DNA of 64,000 nt from Halisarca cf. caerulea (taxonomy: Eukaryota > Porifera > Demospongiae > Chondrillida > Halisarcidae): NCBI GenBank assembly GCA_963170055.1, contig CAUJGJ010000185.1, positions 3,451,275-3,515,274 of the forward strand, read 5' to 3'. Below are positions 12,341 through 24,848 of the stretch, one piece after another. How positions within the stretch are numbered: the first letter of the stretch is position 1; every line of letters starts with the position of its first letter. The position numbers and the translations under genes were made by a program. The notes beneath the pieces were generated by a model. The model did not search any database. It had not been told where the DNA came from and saw nothing but the letters and a program-made list of their open reading frames with translations.

Positions 12341-14379
12341 GATAAAAATTATTGAAACTTTGTAACATTTAAAACTTAACTTTCTTAGAAAGTTAAAATT
12401 AGAATTTCATTTCTCATATCTTCTGAACTTTGCCAATTTTGCGCTTTCCCTAATTTTAAAGTTATGTTGGTAACATTGTCTTTACGATAAAAATTATTCA
12501 AACTTTGTAACATTTAAAACTTAACTTTCTTAGAAAGTTAAAATTAGAATTTCATTTGTCATATCTTATGAACTTTGCCAATTTTGCGCTTTGCCTAATT
12601 TTAAACTTATGTTGGTAACATTGTCTTTACGATAAAGATTATTGAAACTTTGTAACATTTAAAACTTAACTTTCTTAGAAAGTTAAAATTAGAATTTCAT
12701 TTGTCATATCTTATGAACTTTGCCAATTTTGCGCTTTGCCTAATTTTGAAGTTATGTTGGTAACATTGTCTTTACGATAAAAATTATTCAAACTTTGTAA
12801 CATTTAAAACTTAACTTTCTTAGAAAGTTAAAATTAAAATTTCATTTGTCATATCTTCTGAACTTTGCCAATTTTGCGCTTTGCCTAATTTTAAAGTTAT
12901 GTTTGAAACATTGTCTTTACGATAAAAATTATTCAAACTTTGTAACATTTAAAACTTAACTTTCTTAGAAAGTTAAAATTAGAATTTCATTTGTCATATC
13001 TTATGAACTTTGCCAATTTTGCGCTTTGCCTAATTTTAAAGTTATGTTTGTAACAATGTCTTTACGATAAAAATTATTCAAACTTTGTAACATTTAAAAC
13101 TTAACTTTCTTAGAAAGTTAAAATTAGAATTTCATTTGTCATATCTTATGAACTTTGCCAATTTTGCGCTTTGCCTAATTTTAAAGTTATGTTTGTAACA
13201 ATGTCTTTACGATAAAAATTATTGAAACTTTGCAACATTTAAAACTCAACTTTCTTAGAAAGTTAAAATTAGAATTTCATTTGTCATATCTTATGAACTT
13301 TGCCAATTTTGCGCTTTGCCTAATTTTAAACTTATGTTGGTAACATTGTCTTTACGATAAAAATTATTGAAACTTTGCAACATTTAAAACTTAACTTTCT
13401 TAGAAAGTTAAAATTAGAATTTCATTTGTCATATCTTATGAACTTTGCCAATTTTGCGCTTTGCCTAATTTTAAAGTTATGTTTGTAACAATGTCTTTAC
13501 GATAAAAATTATTCAAACTTTGTAACATTTAAAACTTAACTTTCTTAGAAAGTTAAAATTAGAATTTCATTTGTCATATCTTATGAACTTTGCCAATTTT
13601 GCGCTTTGCTTAATTTTAAAGTTATGTTTGAAACATTGTCTTTACGATAAAAATTATTGAAACTTTGTAACATTTAAAACTTAACTTTCTTAGAAAGTTA
13701 AAATTAGAATTTCATTTGTCATATCTTCTGAACTTTGCCAATTTTGCGCTTTCCCTAATTTTAAAGTTATGTTGGTAACATTGTCTTTACGATAAAGATT
13801 ATTCAAACTTTGTAACATTTAAAACTTAACTTTCTTAGAAAGTTAAAATTAGAATTTCATTTGTCATATCTTATGAACTTTGCCAATTTTGCGCTTTGCC
13901 TAATTTTGAAGTTATGTTGGTAACATTGTCTTTACGATAAAAATTATTCAAACTTTGTAACATTTAAAACTTAACTTTCTTAGAAAGTTAAAATTAAAAT
14001 TTCATTTGTCATATCTTCTGAACTTTGCCAATTTTGCGCTTTGCCTAATTTTAAAGTTATGTTTGAAACATTGTCTTTACGATAAAAATTATTCAAACTT
14101 TGTAACATTTAAAACTTAACTTTCTTAGAAAGTTAAAATTAGAATTTCATTTGTCATATCTTATGAACTTTGCCAATTTTGCGCTTTGCCTAATTTTAAA
14201 GTTATGTTTGTAACAATGTCTTTACGATAAAAATTATTCAAACTTTGTAACATTTAAAACTTATCTTTCTTAGAAAGTTAAAATTAGAATTTCATTTGTC
14301 ATATCTTATGAACTTTGCCAATTTTGCGCTTTGCCTAATTTTAAAGTTATGTTTGTAACAATGTCTTTACGATAAAAAT

Positions 14380-15820
14380 TATTGAAACTTTGCAACATTT
14401 AAAACTCAACTTTCTTAGAAAGTTAAAATTAGAATTTCATTTGTCATATCTTATGAACTTTGCCAATTTTGCGCTTTGCCTAATTTTAAACTTATGTTGG
14501 TAACATTGTCTTTACGATAAAAATTATTGAAACTTTGTAACATTTAAAACTTAACTTTCTTAGAAAGTTAAAATTAGAATTTCATTTGTCATATCTTATG
14601 AACTTTGCCAATTTTGCGCTTTGCCTAATTTTAAAGTTATGTTTGTAACAATGTCTTTACGATAAAAATTATTCAAACTTTGTAACATTTAAAACTTAAC
14701 TTTCTTAGAAAGTTAAAATTAGAATTTCATTTGTCATATCTTATGAACTTTGCCAATTTTGCGCTTTGCCTAATTTTAAACTTATGTTGGTAACATTGTC
14801 TTTACGATAAAGATTATTCAAACTTTGTAACATTTAAAACTTAACTTTCTTAGAAAGTTAAAATTAGAATTTCATTTGTCATATCTTATGAACTTTGCCA
14901 ATTTTGCGCTTTGCCTAATTTTGAAGTTATGTTGGTAACATTGTCTTTACGATAAAAATTATTCAAACTTTGTAACATTTAAAACTTAACTTTCTTAGAA
15001 AGTTAAAATTAGAATTTCATTTGTCATATCTTATGAACTTTTCCAATTTTGCGCTTTGCTTAATTTTAAAGTTATGTTTGAAACATTGTCTTTACGATAA
15101 AAATTATTGAAACTTTGTAACATTTAAAACTTAGCTTTCTTAGAAAGTTAAAATTAGAATTTCATTTCTCATATCTTCTGAACTTTGCCAATTTTGCGCT
15201 TTCCCTAATTTTAAAGTTATGTTGGTAACATTGTCTTTACGATAAAAATTATTCAAACTTTGTAACATTTAAAACTTAACTTTCTTAGAAAGTTAAAATT
15301 AGAATTTCATTTGTCATATCTTATGAACTTTGCCAATTTTGCGCTTTGCCTAATTTTAAACTTATGTTGGTAACATTGTCTTTACGATAAAAATTATTCA
15401 AACTTTGTAACATTTAAAACTTAACTTTCTTAGAAAGTTAAAATTAAAATTTCATTTGTCATATCTTCTGAACTTTGCCAATTTTGCGCTTTGCCTAATT
15501 TTAAAGTTATGTTTGAAACATTGTCTTTACGATAAAAATTATTCAAACTTTGTAACATTTAAAACTTAACTTTCTTAGAAAGTTAAAATTAGAATTTCAT
15601 TTGTCATATCTTATGAACTTTGCCAATTTTGCGCTTTGCCTAATTTTAAACTTATGTTGGTAACATTGTCTTTACGATAAAGATTATTGAAACTTTGTAA
15701 CATTTAAAACTTAACTTTCTTAGAAAGTTAAAATTAGAATTTCATTTGTGATATCTTATGAACTTTGCCAATTTTGCGCTTTGCCTAATTTTGAAGTTAT
15801 GTTGGTAACATTGTCTTTAC
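14380..15820. repeat. Higher-order block, copy 2 of 3
   Basis: The same markers as the block near 10.9 kb occur at 14,401 (aactcaac), 15,041 (tttccaa/gctt) and about 15,171 (ttctcatatc). Every offset from copy 1 is exactly 24 monomers. Private changes here are aacttagctttc near 15,133 and ttgtgatatc near 15,748. Confidence 0.75.
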
Positions 15821-17424
15821 GATAAAAATTATTCAAACTTTGTAACATTTAAAACTTAACTTTCTTAGAAAGTTAAAATTAAAATTTCATTTGTCATATC
15901 TTCTGAACTTTGCCAATTTTGCGCTTTGCCTAATTTTAAAGTTATGTTTGAAACATTGTCTTTACGATAAAAATTATTCAAACTTTGTAACATTTAAAAC
16001 TTAACTTTCTTAGAAAGTTAAAATTAGAATTTCATTTGTCATATCTTATGAACTTTGCCAATTTTGCGCTTTGCCTAATTTTAAAGTTATGTTTGTAACA
16101 ATGTCTTTACGATAAAAATTATTCAAACTTTGTAACATTTAAAACTTAACTTTCTTAGAAAGTTAAAATTAGAATTTCATTTGTCATATCTTATGAACTT
16201 TGCCAATTTTGCGCTTTGCCTAATTTTAAAGTTATGTTTGTAACAATGTCTTTACGATAAAAATTATTGAAACTTTGCAACATTTAAAACTCAACTTTCT
16301 TAGAAAGTTAAAATTAGAATTTCATTTGTCATATCTTCTGAACTTTGCCAATTTTGCGCTTTGCCTAATTTTAAACTTATGTTGGTAACATTGTCTTTAC
16401 GATAAAAATTATTGAAACTTTGCAACATTTAAAACTTAACTTTCTTAGAAAGTTAAAATTAGAATTTCATTTGTCATATCTTATGAACTTTGCCAATTTT
16501 GCGCTTTGCCTAATTTTAAAGTTATGTTTGTAACAATGTCTTTACGATAAAAATTATTCAAACTTTGTAACATTTAAAACTTAACTTTCTTAGAAAGTTA
16601 AAATTAGAATTTCATTTGTCATATCTTATGAACTTTGCCAATTTTGCGCTTTGCTTAATTTTAAAGTTATGTTTGAAACATTGTCTTTACGATAAAAATT
16701 ATTGAAACTTTGTAACATTTAAAACTTAACTTTCTTAGAAAGTTAAAATTAGAATTTCATTTGTCATATCTTCTGAACTTTGCCAATTTTGCGCTTTCCC
16801 TAATTTTAAAGTTATGTTGGTAACATTGTCTTTACGATAAAGATTATTCAAACTTTGTAACATTTAAAACTTAACTTTCTTAGAAAGTTAAAATTAGAAT
16901 TTCATTTGTCATATCTTATGAACTTTGCCAATTTTGCGCTTTGCCTAATTTTGAAGTTATGTTGGTAACATTGTCTTTACGATAAAAATTATTCAAACTT
17001 TGTAACATTTAAAACTTAACTTTCTTAGAAAGTTAAAATTAAAATTTCATTTGTCATATCTTCTGAACTTTGCCAATTTTGCGCTTTGCCTAATTTTAAA
17101 GTTATGTTTGAAACATTGTCTTTACGATAAAAATTATTCAAACTTTGTAACATTTAAAACTTAACTTTCTTAGAAAGTTAAAATTAGAATTTCATTTGTC
17201 ATATCTTATGAACTTTGCCAATTTTGCGCTTTGCCTAATTTTAAAGTTATGTTTGTAACAATGTCTTTACGATAAAAATTATTCAAACTTTGTAACATTT
17301 AAAACTTAACTTTCTTAGAAAGTTAAAATTAGAATTTCATTTGTCATATCTTATGAACTTTGCCAATTTTGCGCTTTGCCTAATTTTAAAGTTATGTTTG
17401 TAACAATGTCTTTACGATAAAAAT

Positions 17425-18560
17425 TATTGAAACTTTGCAACATTTAAAACTCAACTTTCTTAGAAAGTTAAAATTAGAATTTCATTTGTCATATCTTATG
17501 AACTTTGCCAATTTTGCGCTTTGCCTAATTTTAAACTTATGTTGGTAACATTGTCTTTACGATAAAAATTATTGAAACTTTGCAACATTTAAAACTTAAC
17601 TTTCTTAGAAAGTTAAAATTAGAATTTCATTTGTCATATCTTATGAACTTTGCCAATTTTGCGCTTTGCCTAATTTTAAAGTTATGTTTGTAACAATGTC
17701 TTTACGATAAAAATTATTCAAACTTTGTAACATTTAAAACTTAACTTTCTTAGAAAGTTAAAATTAGAATTTCATTTGTCATATCTTATGAACTTTGCCA
17801 ATTTTGCGCTTTGCCTAATTTTAAACTTATGTTGGTAACATTGTCTTTACGATAAAGATTATTCAAACTTTGTAACATTTAAAACTTAACTTTCTTAGAA
17901 AGTTAAAATTAGAATTTCATTTGTCATATCTTATGAACTTTGCCAATTTTGCGCTTTGCCTAATTTTGAAGTTATGTTGGTAACATTGTCTTTACGATAA
18001 AAATTATTCAAACTTTGTAACATTTAAAACTTAACTTTCTTAGAAAGTTAAAATTAGAATTTCATTTGTCATATCTTATGAACTTTTCAAATTTTGCGCT
18101 TTGCTTAATTTTAAAGTTATGTTTGAAACATTGTCTTTACGATAAAAATTATTGAAACTTTGTAACATTTAAAACTTAACTTTCTTAGAAAGTTAAAATT
18201 AGAATTTCATTTCTCATATCTTCTGAACTTTGCCAATTTTGCGCTTTCCCTAATTTTAAAGTTATGTTGGTAACATTGTCTTTACGATAAAAATTATTCA
18301 AACTTTGTAACATTTAAAACTTAACTTTCTTAGAAAGTTAAAATTAGAATTTCATTTGTCATATCTTATGAACTTTGCCAATTTTGCGCTTTGCCTAATT
18401 TTAAACTTATGTTGGTAACATTGTCTTTACGATAAAAATTATTCAAACTTTGTAACATTTAAAACTTAACTTTCTTAGAAAGTTAAAATTAAAATTTCAT
18501 TTGTCATATCTTCTGAACTTTGCCAATTTTGCGCTTTGCCTAATTTTAAAGTTATGTTTG
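17425..18560. repeat. Higher-order block, copy 3 of 3
   Basis: The markers are at 17,446 (aactcaac), 18,086 (here the private form tttcaaatttt) and about 18,216 (ttctcatatc). Each is 3,045 bp (21 monomers) after its equivalent in copy 2. Similarity to copy 2 ends near 18,560, where the following junction differs. Confidence 0.75.
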
Positions 18561-21169
18561 AAACATTGTCTTTACGATAAAAATTATTCAAACTTTGTAA
18601 CATTTAAAACTTAACTTTCTTAGAAAGTTAAAATTAGAATTTCATTTGTCATATCTTATGAACTTTGCCAATTTTGCGCTTTGCCTAATTTTAAAGTTAT
18701 GTTTGTAACAATGTCTTTACGATAAAAATTATTCAAACTTTGTAACATTTAAAACTTAACTTTCTTAGAAAGTTAAAATTAGAATTTCATTTGTCATATC
18801 TTATGAACTTTGCCAATTTTGCGCTTTGCCTAATTTTAAAGTTATGTTTGTAACAATGTCTTTACGATAAAAATTATTGAAACTTTGCAACATTTAAAAC
18901 TCAACTTTCTTAGAAAGTTAAAATTAGAATTTCATTTGTCATATCTTCTGAACTTTGCCAATTTTGCGCTTTGCCTAATTTTAAACTTATGTTGGTAACA
19001 TTGTCTTTACGATAAAAATTATTGAAACTTTGCAACATTTAAAACTTAACTTTCTTAGAAAGTTAAAATTAGAATTTCATTTGTCATATCTTATGAACTT
19101 TGCCAATTTTGCGCTTTGCCTAATTTTAAAGTTATGTTTGTAACAATGTCTTTACGATAAAAATTATTCAAACTTTGTAACATTTAAAACTTAACTTTCT
19201 TAGAAAGTTAAAATTAGAATTTCATTTGTCATATCTTATGAACTTTGCCAATTTTGCGCTTTGCCTAATTTTAAACTTATGTTGGTAACATTGTCTTTAC
19301 GATAAAGATTATTCAAACTTTGTAACATTTAAAACTTAACTTTCTTAGAAAGTTAAAATTAGAATTTCATTTGTCATATCTTATGAACTTTGCCAATTTT
19401 GCGCTTTGCCTAATTTTGAAGTTATGTTGGTAACATTGTCTTTACGATAAAAATTATTCAAACTTTGTAACATTTAAAACTTAACTTTCTTAGAAAGTTA
19501 AAATTAAAATTTCATTTGTCATATCTTCTGAACTTTGCCAATTTTGCGCTTTGCCTAATTTTAAAGTTATGTTTGAAACATTGTCTTTACGATAAAAATT
19601 ATTCAAACTTTGTAACATTTAAAACTTAACTTTCTTAGAAAGTTAAAATTAGAATTTCATTTGTCATATCTTATGAACTTTGCCAATTTTGCGCTTTGCC
19701 TAATTTTAAAGTTATGTTTGTAACAATGTCTTTACGATAAAAATTATTCAAACTTTGTAACATTTAAAACTTAACTTTCTTAGAAAGTTAAAATTAGAAT
19801 TTCATTTGTCATATCTTATGAACTTTGCCAATTTTGCGCTTTGCCTAATTTTAAAGTTATGTTTGTAACAATGTCTTTACGATAAAAATTATTGAAACTT
19901 TGCAACATTTAAAACTCAACTTTCTTAGAAAGTTAAAATTAGAATTTCATTTGTCATATCTTCTGAACTTTGCCAATTTTGCGCTTTGCCTAATTTTAAA
20001 CTTATGTTGGTAACATTGTCTTTACGATAAAAATTATTGAAACTTTGCAACATTTAAAACTTAACTTTCTTAGAAAGTTAAAATTAGAATTTCATTTGTC
20101 ATATCTTATGAACTTTGCCAATTTTGCGCTTTGCCTAATTTTAAAGTTATGTTTGTAACAATGTCTTTACGATAAAAATTATTCAAACTTTGTAACATTT
20201 AAAACTTAACTTTCTTAGAAAGTTAAAATTAGAATTTCATTTGTCATATCTTATGAACTTTGCCAATTTTGCGCTTTGCTTAATTTTAAAGTTATGTTTG
20301 AAACATTGTCTTTACGATAAAAATTATTGAAACTTTGTAACATTTAAAACTTAACTTTCTTAGAAAGTTAAAATTAGAATTTCATTTGTCATATCTTCTG
20401 AACTTTGCCAATTTTGCGCTTTCCCTAATTTTAAAGTTATGTTGGTAACATTGTCTTTACGATAAAAATTATTCAAACTTTGTAACATTTAAAACTTAAC
20501 TTTCTTAGAAAGTTAAAATTAGAATTTCATTTGTCATATCTTATGAACTTTGCCAATTTTGCGCATTGCCTAATTTTAAACTTATGTTGGTAACATTGTC
20601 TTTACGATAAAGATTATTCAAACTTTGTAACATTTAAAACTTAACTTTCTTAGAAAGTTAAAATTAGAATTTCATTTGTCATATCTTATGAACTTTGCCA
20701 ATTTTGCGCTTTGCCTAATTTTGAAGTTATGTTGGTAACATTGTCTTTACGATAAAAATTATTCAAACTTTGTAACATTTAAAACTTAACTTTCTTAGAA
20801 AGTTAAAATTAAAATTTCATTTGTCATATCTTCTGAACTTTGCCAATTTTGCGCTTTGCCTAATTTTAAAGTTATGTTTGAAACATTGTCTTTACGATAA
20901 AAATTATTCAAACTTTGTAACATTTAAAACTTAACTTTCTTAGAAAGTTAAAATTAGAATTTCATTTGTCATATCTTATGAACTTTGCCAATTTTGCGCT
21001 TTGCCTAATTTTAAAGTTATGTTTGTAACAATGTCTTTACGATAAAAATTATTCAAACTTTGTAACATTTAAAACTTAACTTTCTTAGAAAGTTAAAATT
21101 AGAATTTCATTTGTCATATCTTATGAACTTTGCCAATTTTGCGCTTTGCCTAATTTTAAAGTTATGTTT

Positions 21170-22330
21170 GTAACAATGTCTTTACGATAAAAATTATTGA
21201 AACTTTGCAACATTTAAAACTCAACTTTCTTAGAAAGTTAAAATTAGAATTTCATTTGTCATATCTTATGAACTTTGCCAATTTTGCGCTTTGCCTAATT
21301 TTAAACTTATGTTGGTAACATTGTCTTTACGATAAAAATTATTGAAACTTTGCAACATTTAAAACTTAACTTTCTTAGAAAGTTAAAATTAGAATTTCAT
21401 TTGTCATATCTTCTGAACTTTGCCAATTTTGCGCTTTGCCTAATTTTAAAGTTATGTTGGTAACATTGTCTTTACGATAAAAATTATTCAAACTTTGTAA
21501 CATTTAAAACTTAACTTTCTTAGAAAGTTAAAATTAGAATTTCATTTGTCATATCTTATGAACTTTGCCAATTTTGCGCTTTGCCTAATTTTAAAGTTAT
21601 GTTGGTAACATTGTCTTTACGATAAAAATTATTCAAATTTTGTAACATTTAAAACTTAACTTTCTTAGAAAGTTAAAATTAGAATTTCATTTGTCATATC
21701 TTATGAACTTTGCCAATTTTGCGCTTTGCCTAATTTTAAAGTTATGTTTGTAACAATGTCTTTACGATAAAAATTATTGAAACTTTGCAACATTTAAAAC
21801 TCAACTTTCTTAGAAAGTTAAAATTAGAATTTCATTTGTCATATCTTATGAACTTTGCCAATTTTGCGCTTTGCCTAATTTTAAACTTATGTTGGTAACA
21901 TTGTCTTTACGATAAAAATTATTGAAACTTTGCAACATTTAAAACTTAACTTTCTTAGAAAGTTAAAATTAGAATTTCATTTGTCATATCTTCTGAACTT
22001 TGCCAATTTTGCGCTTTGCCTAATTTTAAAGTTATGTTGGTAACATTGTCTTTACGATAAAAATTATTCAAACTTTGTAACATTTAAAACTTAACTTTCT
22101 TAGAAAGTTAAAATTAGAATTTCATTTGTCATATCTTATGAACTTTGCCAATTTTGCGCTTTGCCTAATTTTAAAGTTATGTTGGTAACATTGTCTTTAC
22201 GATAAAAATTATTCAAATTTTGTAACATTTAAAACTTAACTTTCTTAGAAAGTTAAAATTAGAATTTCATTTGTCATATCTTATGAACTTTGCCAATTTT
22301 GCGCTTTGCCTAATTTTAAAGTTATGTTTG
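21170..22330. repeat. 4-monomer (580-bp) tandem duplication
   Basis: The unusual attcaaattttg appears at 21,631 and 22,211, and aactcaac at 21,216 and 21,796, both exactly 580 bp (4 x 145) apart. The two units, about 21,170-21,750 and 21,750-22,330, read identically by eye until the second ends in a gtcacaatg junction. It is a small and recent event. Confidence 0.8.
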
Positions 22331-24835
22331 TCACAATGTCTTTACGATAAAAATTATTCAAACTTTGTAACATTTAAAACTTAACTTTCTTAGAAAGTTA
22401 AAATTAGAATTTCATTTGTCATATCTTATGAACTTTGCCAATTTTGCGCTTTGCCTAATTTTAAAGTTATGTTTGTAACAATGTCTTTACGATAAAAATT
22501 ATTGAAACTTTGCAACATTTAAAACTCAACTTTCTTAGAAAGTTAAAATTAGAATTTCATTTGTCATATCTTCTGAACTTTGCCAATTTTGCGCTTTGCC
22601 TAATTTTAAACTTATGTTGGTAACATTGTCTTTACGATAAAAATTATTGAAACTTTGCAACATTTAAAACTTAACTTTCTTAGAAAGTTAAAATTAGAAT
22701 TTCATTTGTCATATCTTATGAACTTTGCCAATTTTGCGCTTTGCCTAATTTTAAAGTTATGTTTGTAACAATGTCTTTACGATAAAAATTATTCAAACTT
22801 TGTAACATTTAAAACTTAACTTTCTTAGAAAGTTAAAATTAGAATTTCATTTGTCATATCTTATGAACTTTGCCAATTTTGCGCTTTGCCTAATTTTAAA
22901 CTTATGTTGGTAACATTGTCTTTACGATAAAGATTATTCAAACTTTGTAACATTTAAAACTTAACTTTCTTAGAAAGTTAAAATTAGAATTTCATTTGTC
23001 ATATCTTATGAACTTTGCCAATTTTGCGCTTTGCCTAATTTTGAAGTTATGTTGGTAACATTGTCTTTACGATAAAAATTATTCAAACTTTGTAACATTT
23101 AAAACTTAACTTTCTTAGAAAGTTAAAATTAAAATTTCATTTGTCATATCTTCTGAACTTTGCCAATTTTGCGCTTTGCCTAATTTTAAAGTTATGTTTG
23201 AAACATTGTCTTTACGATAAAAATTATTCAAACTTTGTAACATTTAAAACTTAACTTTCTTAGAAAGTTAAAATTAGAATTTCATTTGTCATATCTTATG
23301 AACTTTGCCAATTTTGCGCTTTGCCTAATTTTAAAGTTATGTTTGTAACAATGTCTTTACGATAAAAATTATTCAAACTTTGTAACATTTAAAACTTAAC
23401 TTTCTTAGAAAGTTAAAATTAGAATTTCATTTGTCATATCTTATGAACTTTGCCAATTTTGCGCTTTGCCTAATTTTAAAGTTATGTTTGTAACAATGTC
23501 TTTACGATAAAAATTATTGAAACTTTGCAACATTTAAAACTCAACTTTCTTAGAAAGTTAAAATTAGAATTTCATTTGTCATATCTTCTGAACTTTGCCA
23601 ATTTTGCGCTTTGCCTAATTTTAAACTTATGTTGGTAACATTGTCTTTACGATAAAAATTATTGAAACTTTGCAACATTTAAAACTTAACTTTCTTAGAA
23701 AGTTAAAATTAGAATTTCATTTGTCATATCTTATGAACTTTGCCAATTTTGCGCTTTGCCTAATTTTAAAGTTATGTTTGTAACAATGTCTTTACGATAA
23801 AAATTATTCAAACTTTGTAACATTTAAAACTTAACTTTCTTAGAAAGTTAAAATTAGAATTTCATTTGTCATATCTTATGAACTTTGCCAATTTTGCGCT
23901 TTGCTTAATTTTAAAGTTATGTTTGAAACATTGTCTTTACGATAAAAATTATTGAAACTTTGTAACATTTAAAACTTAACTTTCTTAGAAAGTTAAAATT
24001 AGAATTTCATTTGTCATATCTTCTGAACTTTGCCAATTTTGCGCTTTCCCTAATTTTAAAGTTATGTTGGTAACATTGTCTTTACGATAAAAATTATTCA
24101 AACTTTGTAACATTTAAAACTTAACTTTCTTAGAAAGTTAAAATTAGAATTTCATTTGTCATATCTTATGAACTTTGCCAATTTTGCGCATTGCCCAATT
24201 TTAAACTTATGTTGGTAACATTGTCTTTACGATAAAGATTATTCAAACTTTGTAACATTTAAAACTTAACTTTCTTAGAAAGTTAAAATTAGAATTTCAT
24301 TTGTCATATCTTATGAACTTTGCCAATTTTGCGCTTTGCCTAATTTTGAAGTTATGTTGGTAACATTGTCTTTACGATAAAAATTATTCAAACTTTGTAA
24401 CATTTAAAACTTAACTTTCTTAGAAAGTTAAAATTAAAATTTCATTTGTCATATCTTCTGAACTTTGCCAATTTTGCGCTTTGCCTAATTTTAAAGTTAT
24501 GTTTGAAACATTGTCTTTACGATAAAAATTATTCAAACTTTGTAACATTTAAAACTTAACTTTCTTAGAAAGTTAAAATTAGAATTTCATTTGTCATATC
24601 TTATGAACTTTGCCAATTTTGCGCTTTGCCTAATTTTGAAGTTATGTTTGTAACAATGTCTTTACGATAAAAATTATTCAAACTTTGTAACATTTAAAAC
24701 TTAACTTTCTTAGAAAGTTAAAATTAGAATTTCATTTGTCATATCTTATGAACTTTGCCAATTTTGCGCTTTGCCTAATTTTAAAGTTATGTTTGTAACA
24801 ATGTCTTTACGATAAAAATTATTGAAACTTTGCAA

Positions 24836-24848
24836 CATTTAAACTCAA
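24836..24848. other. 1-bp deletion monomer (aactcaac subtype)
   Basis: An aactcaac monomer with one a missing from the catttaaaactcaac stretch. Its equivalent one 25-mer earlier (21,216) is complete, so the loss happened after that duplication. Confidence 0.9.
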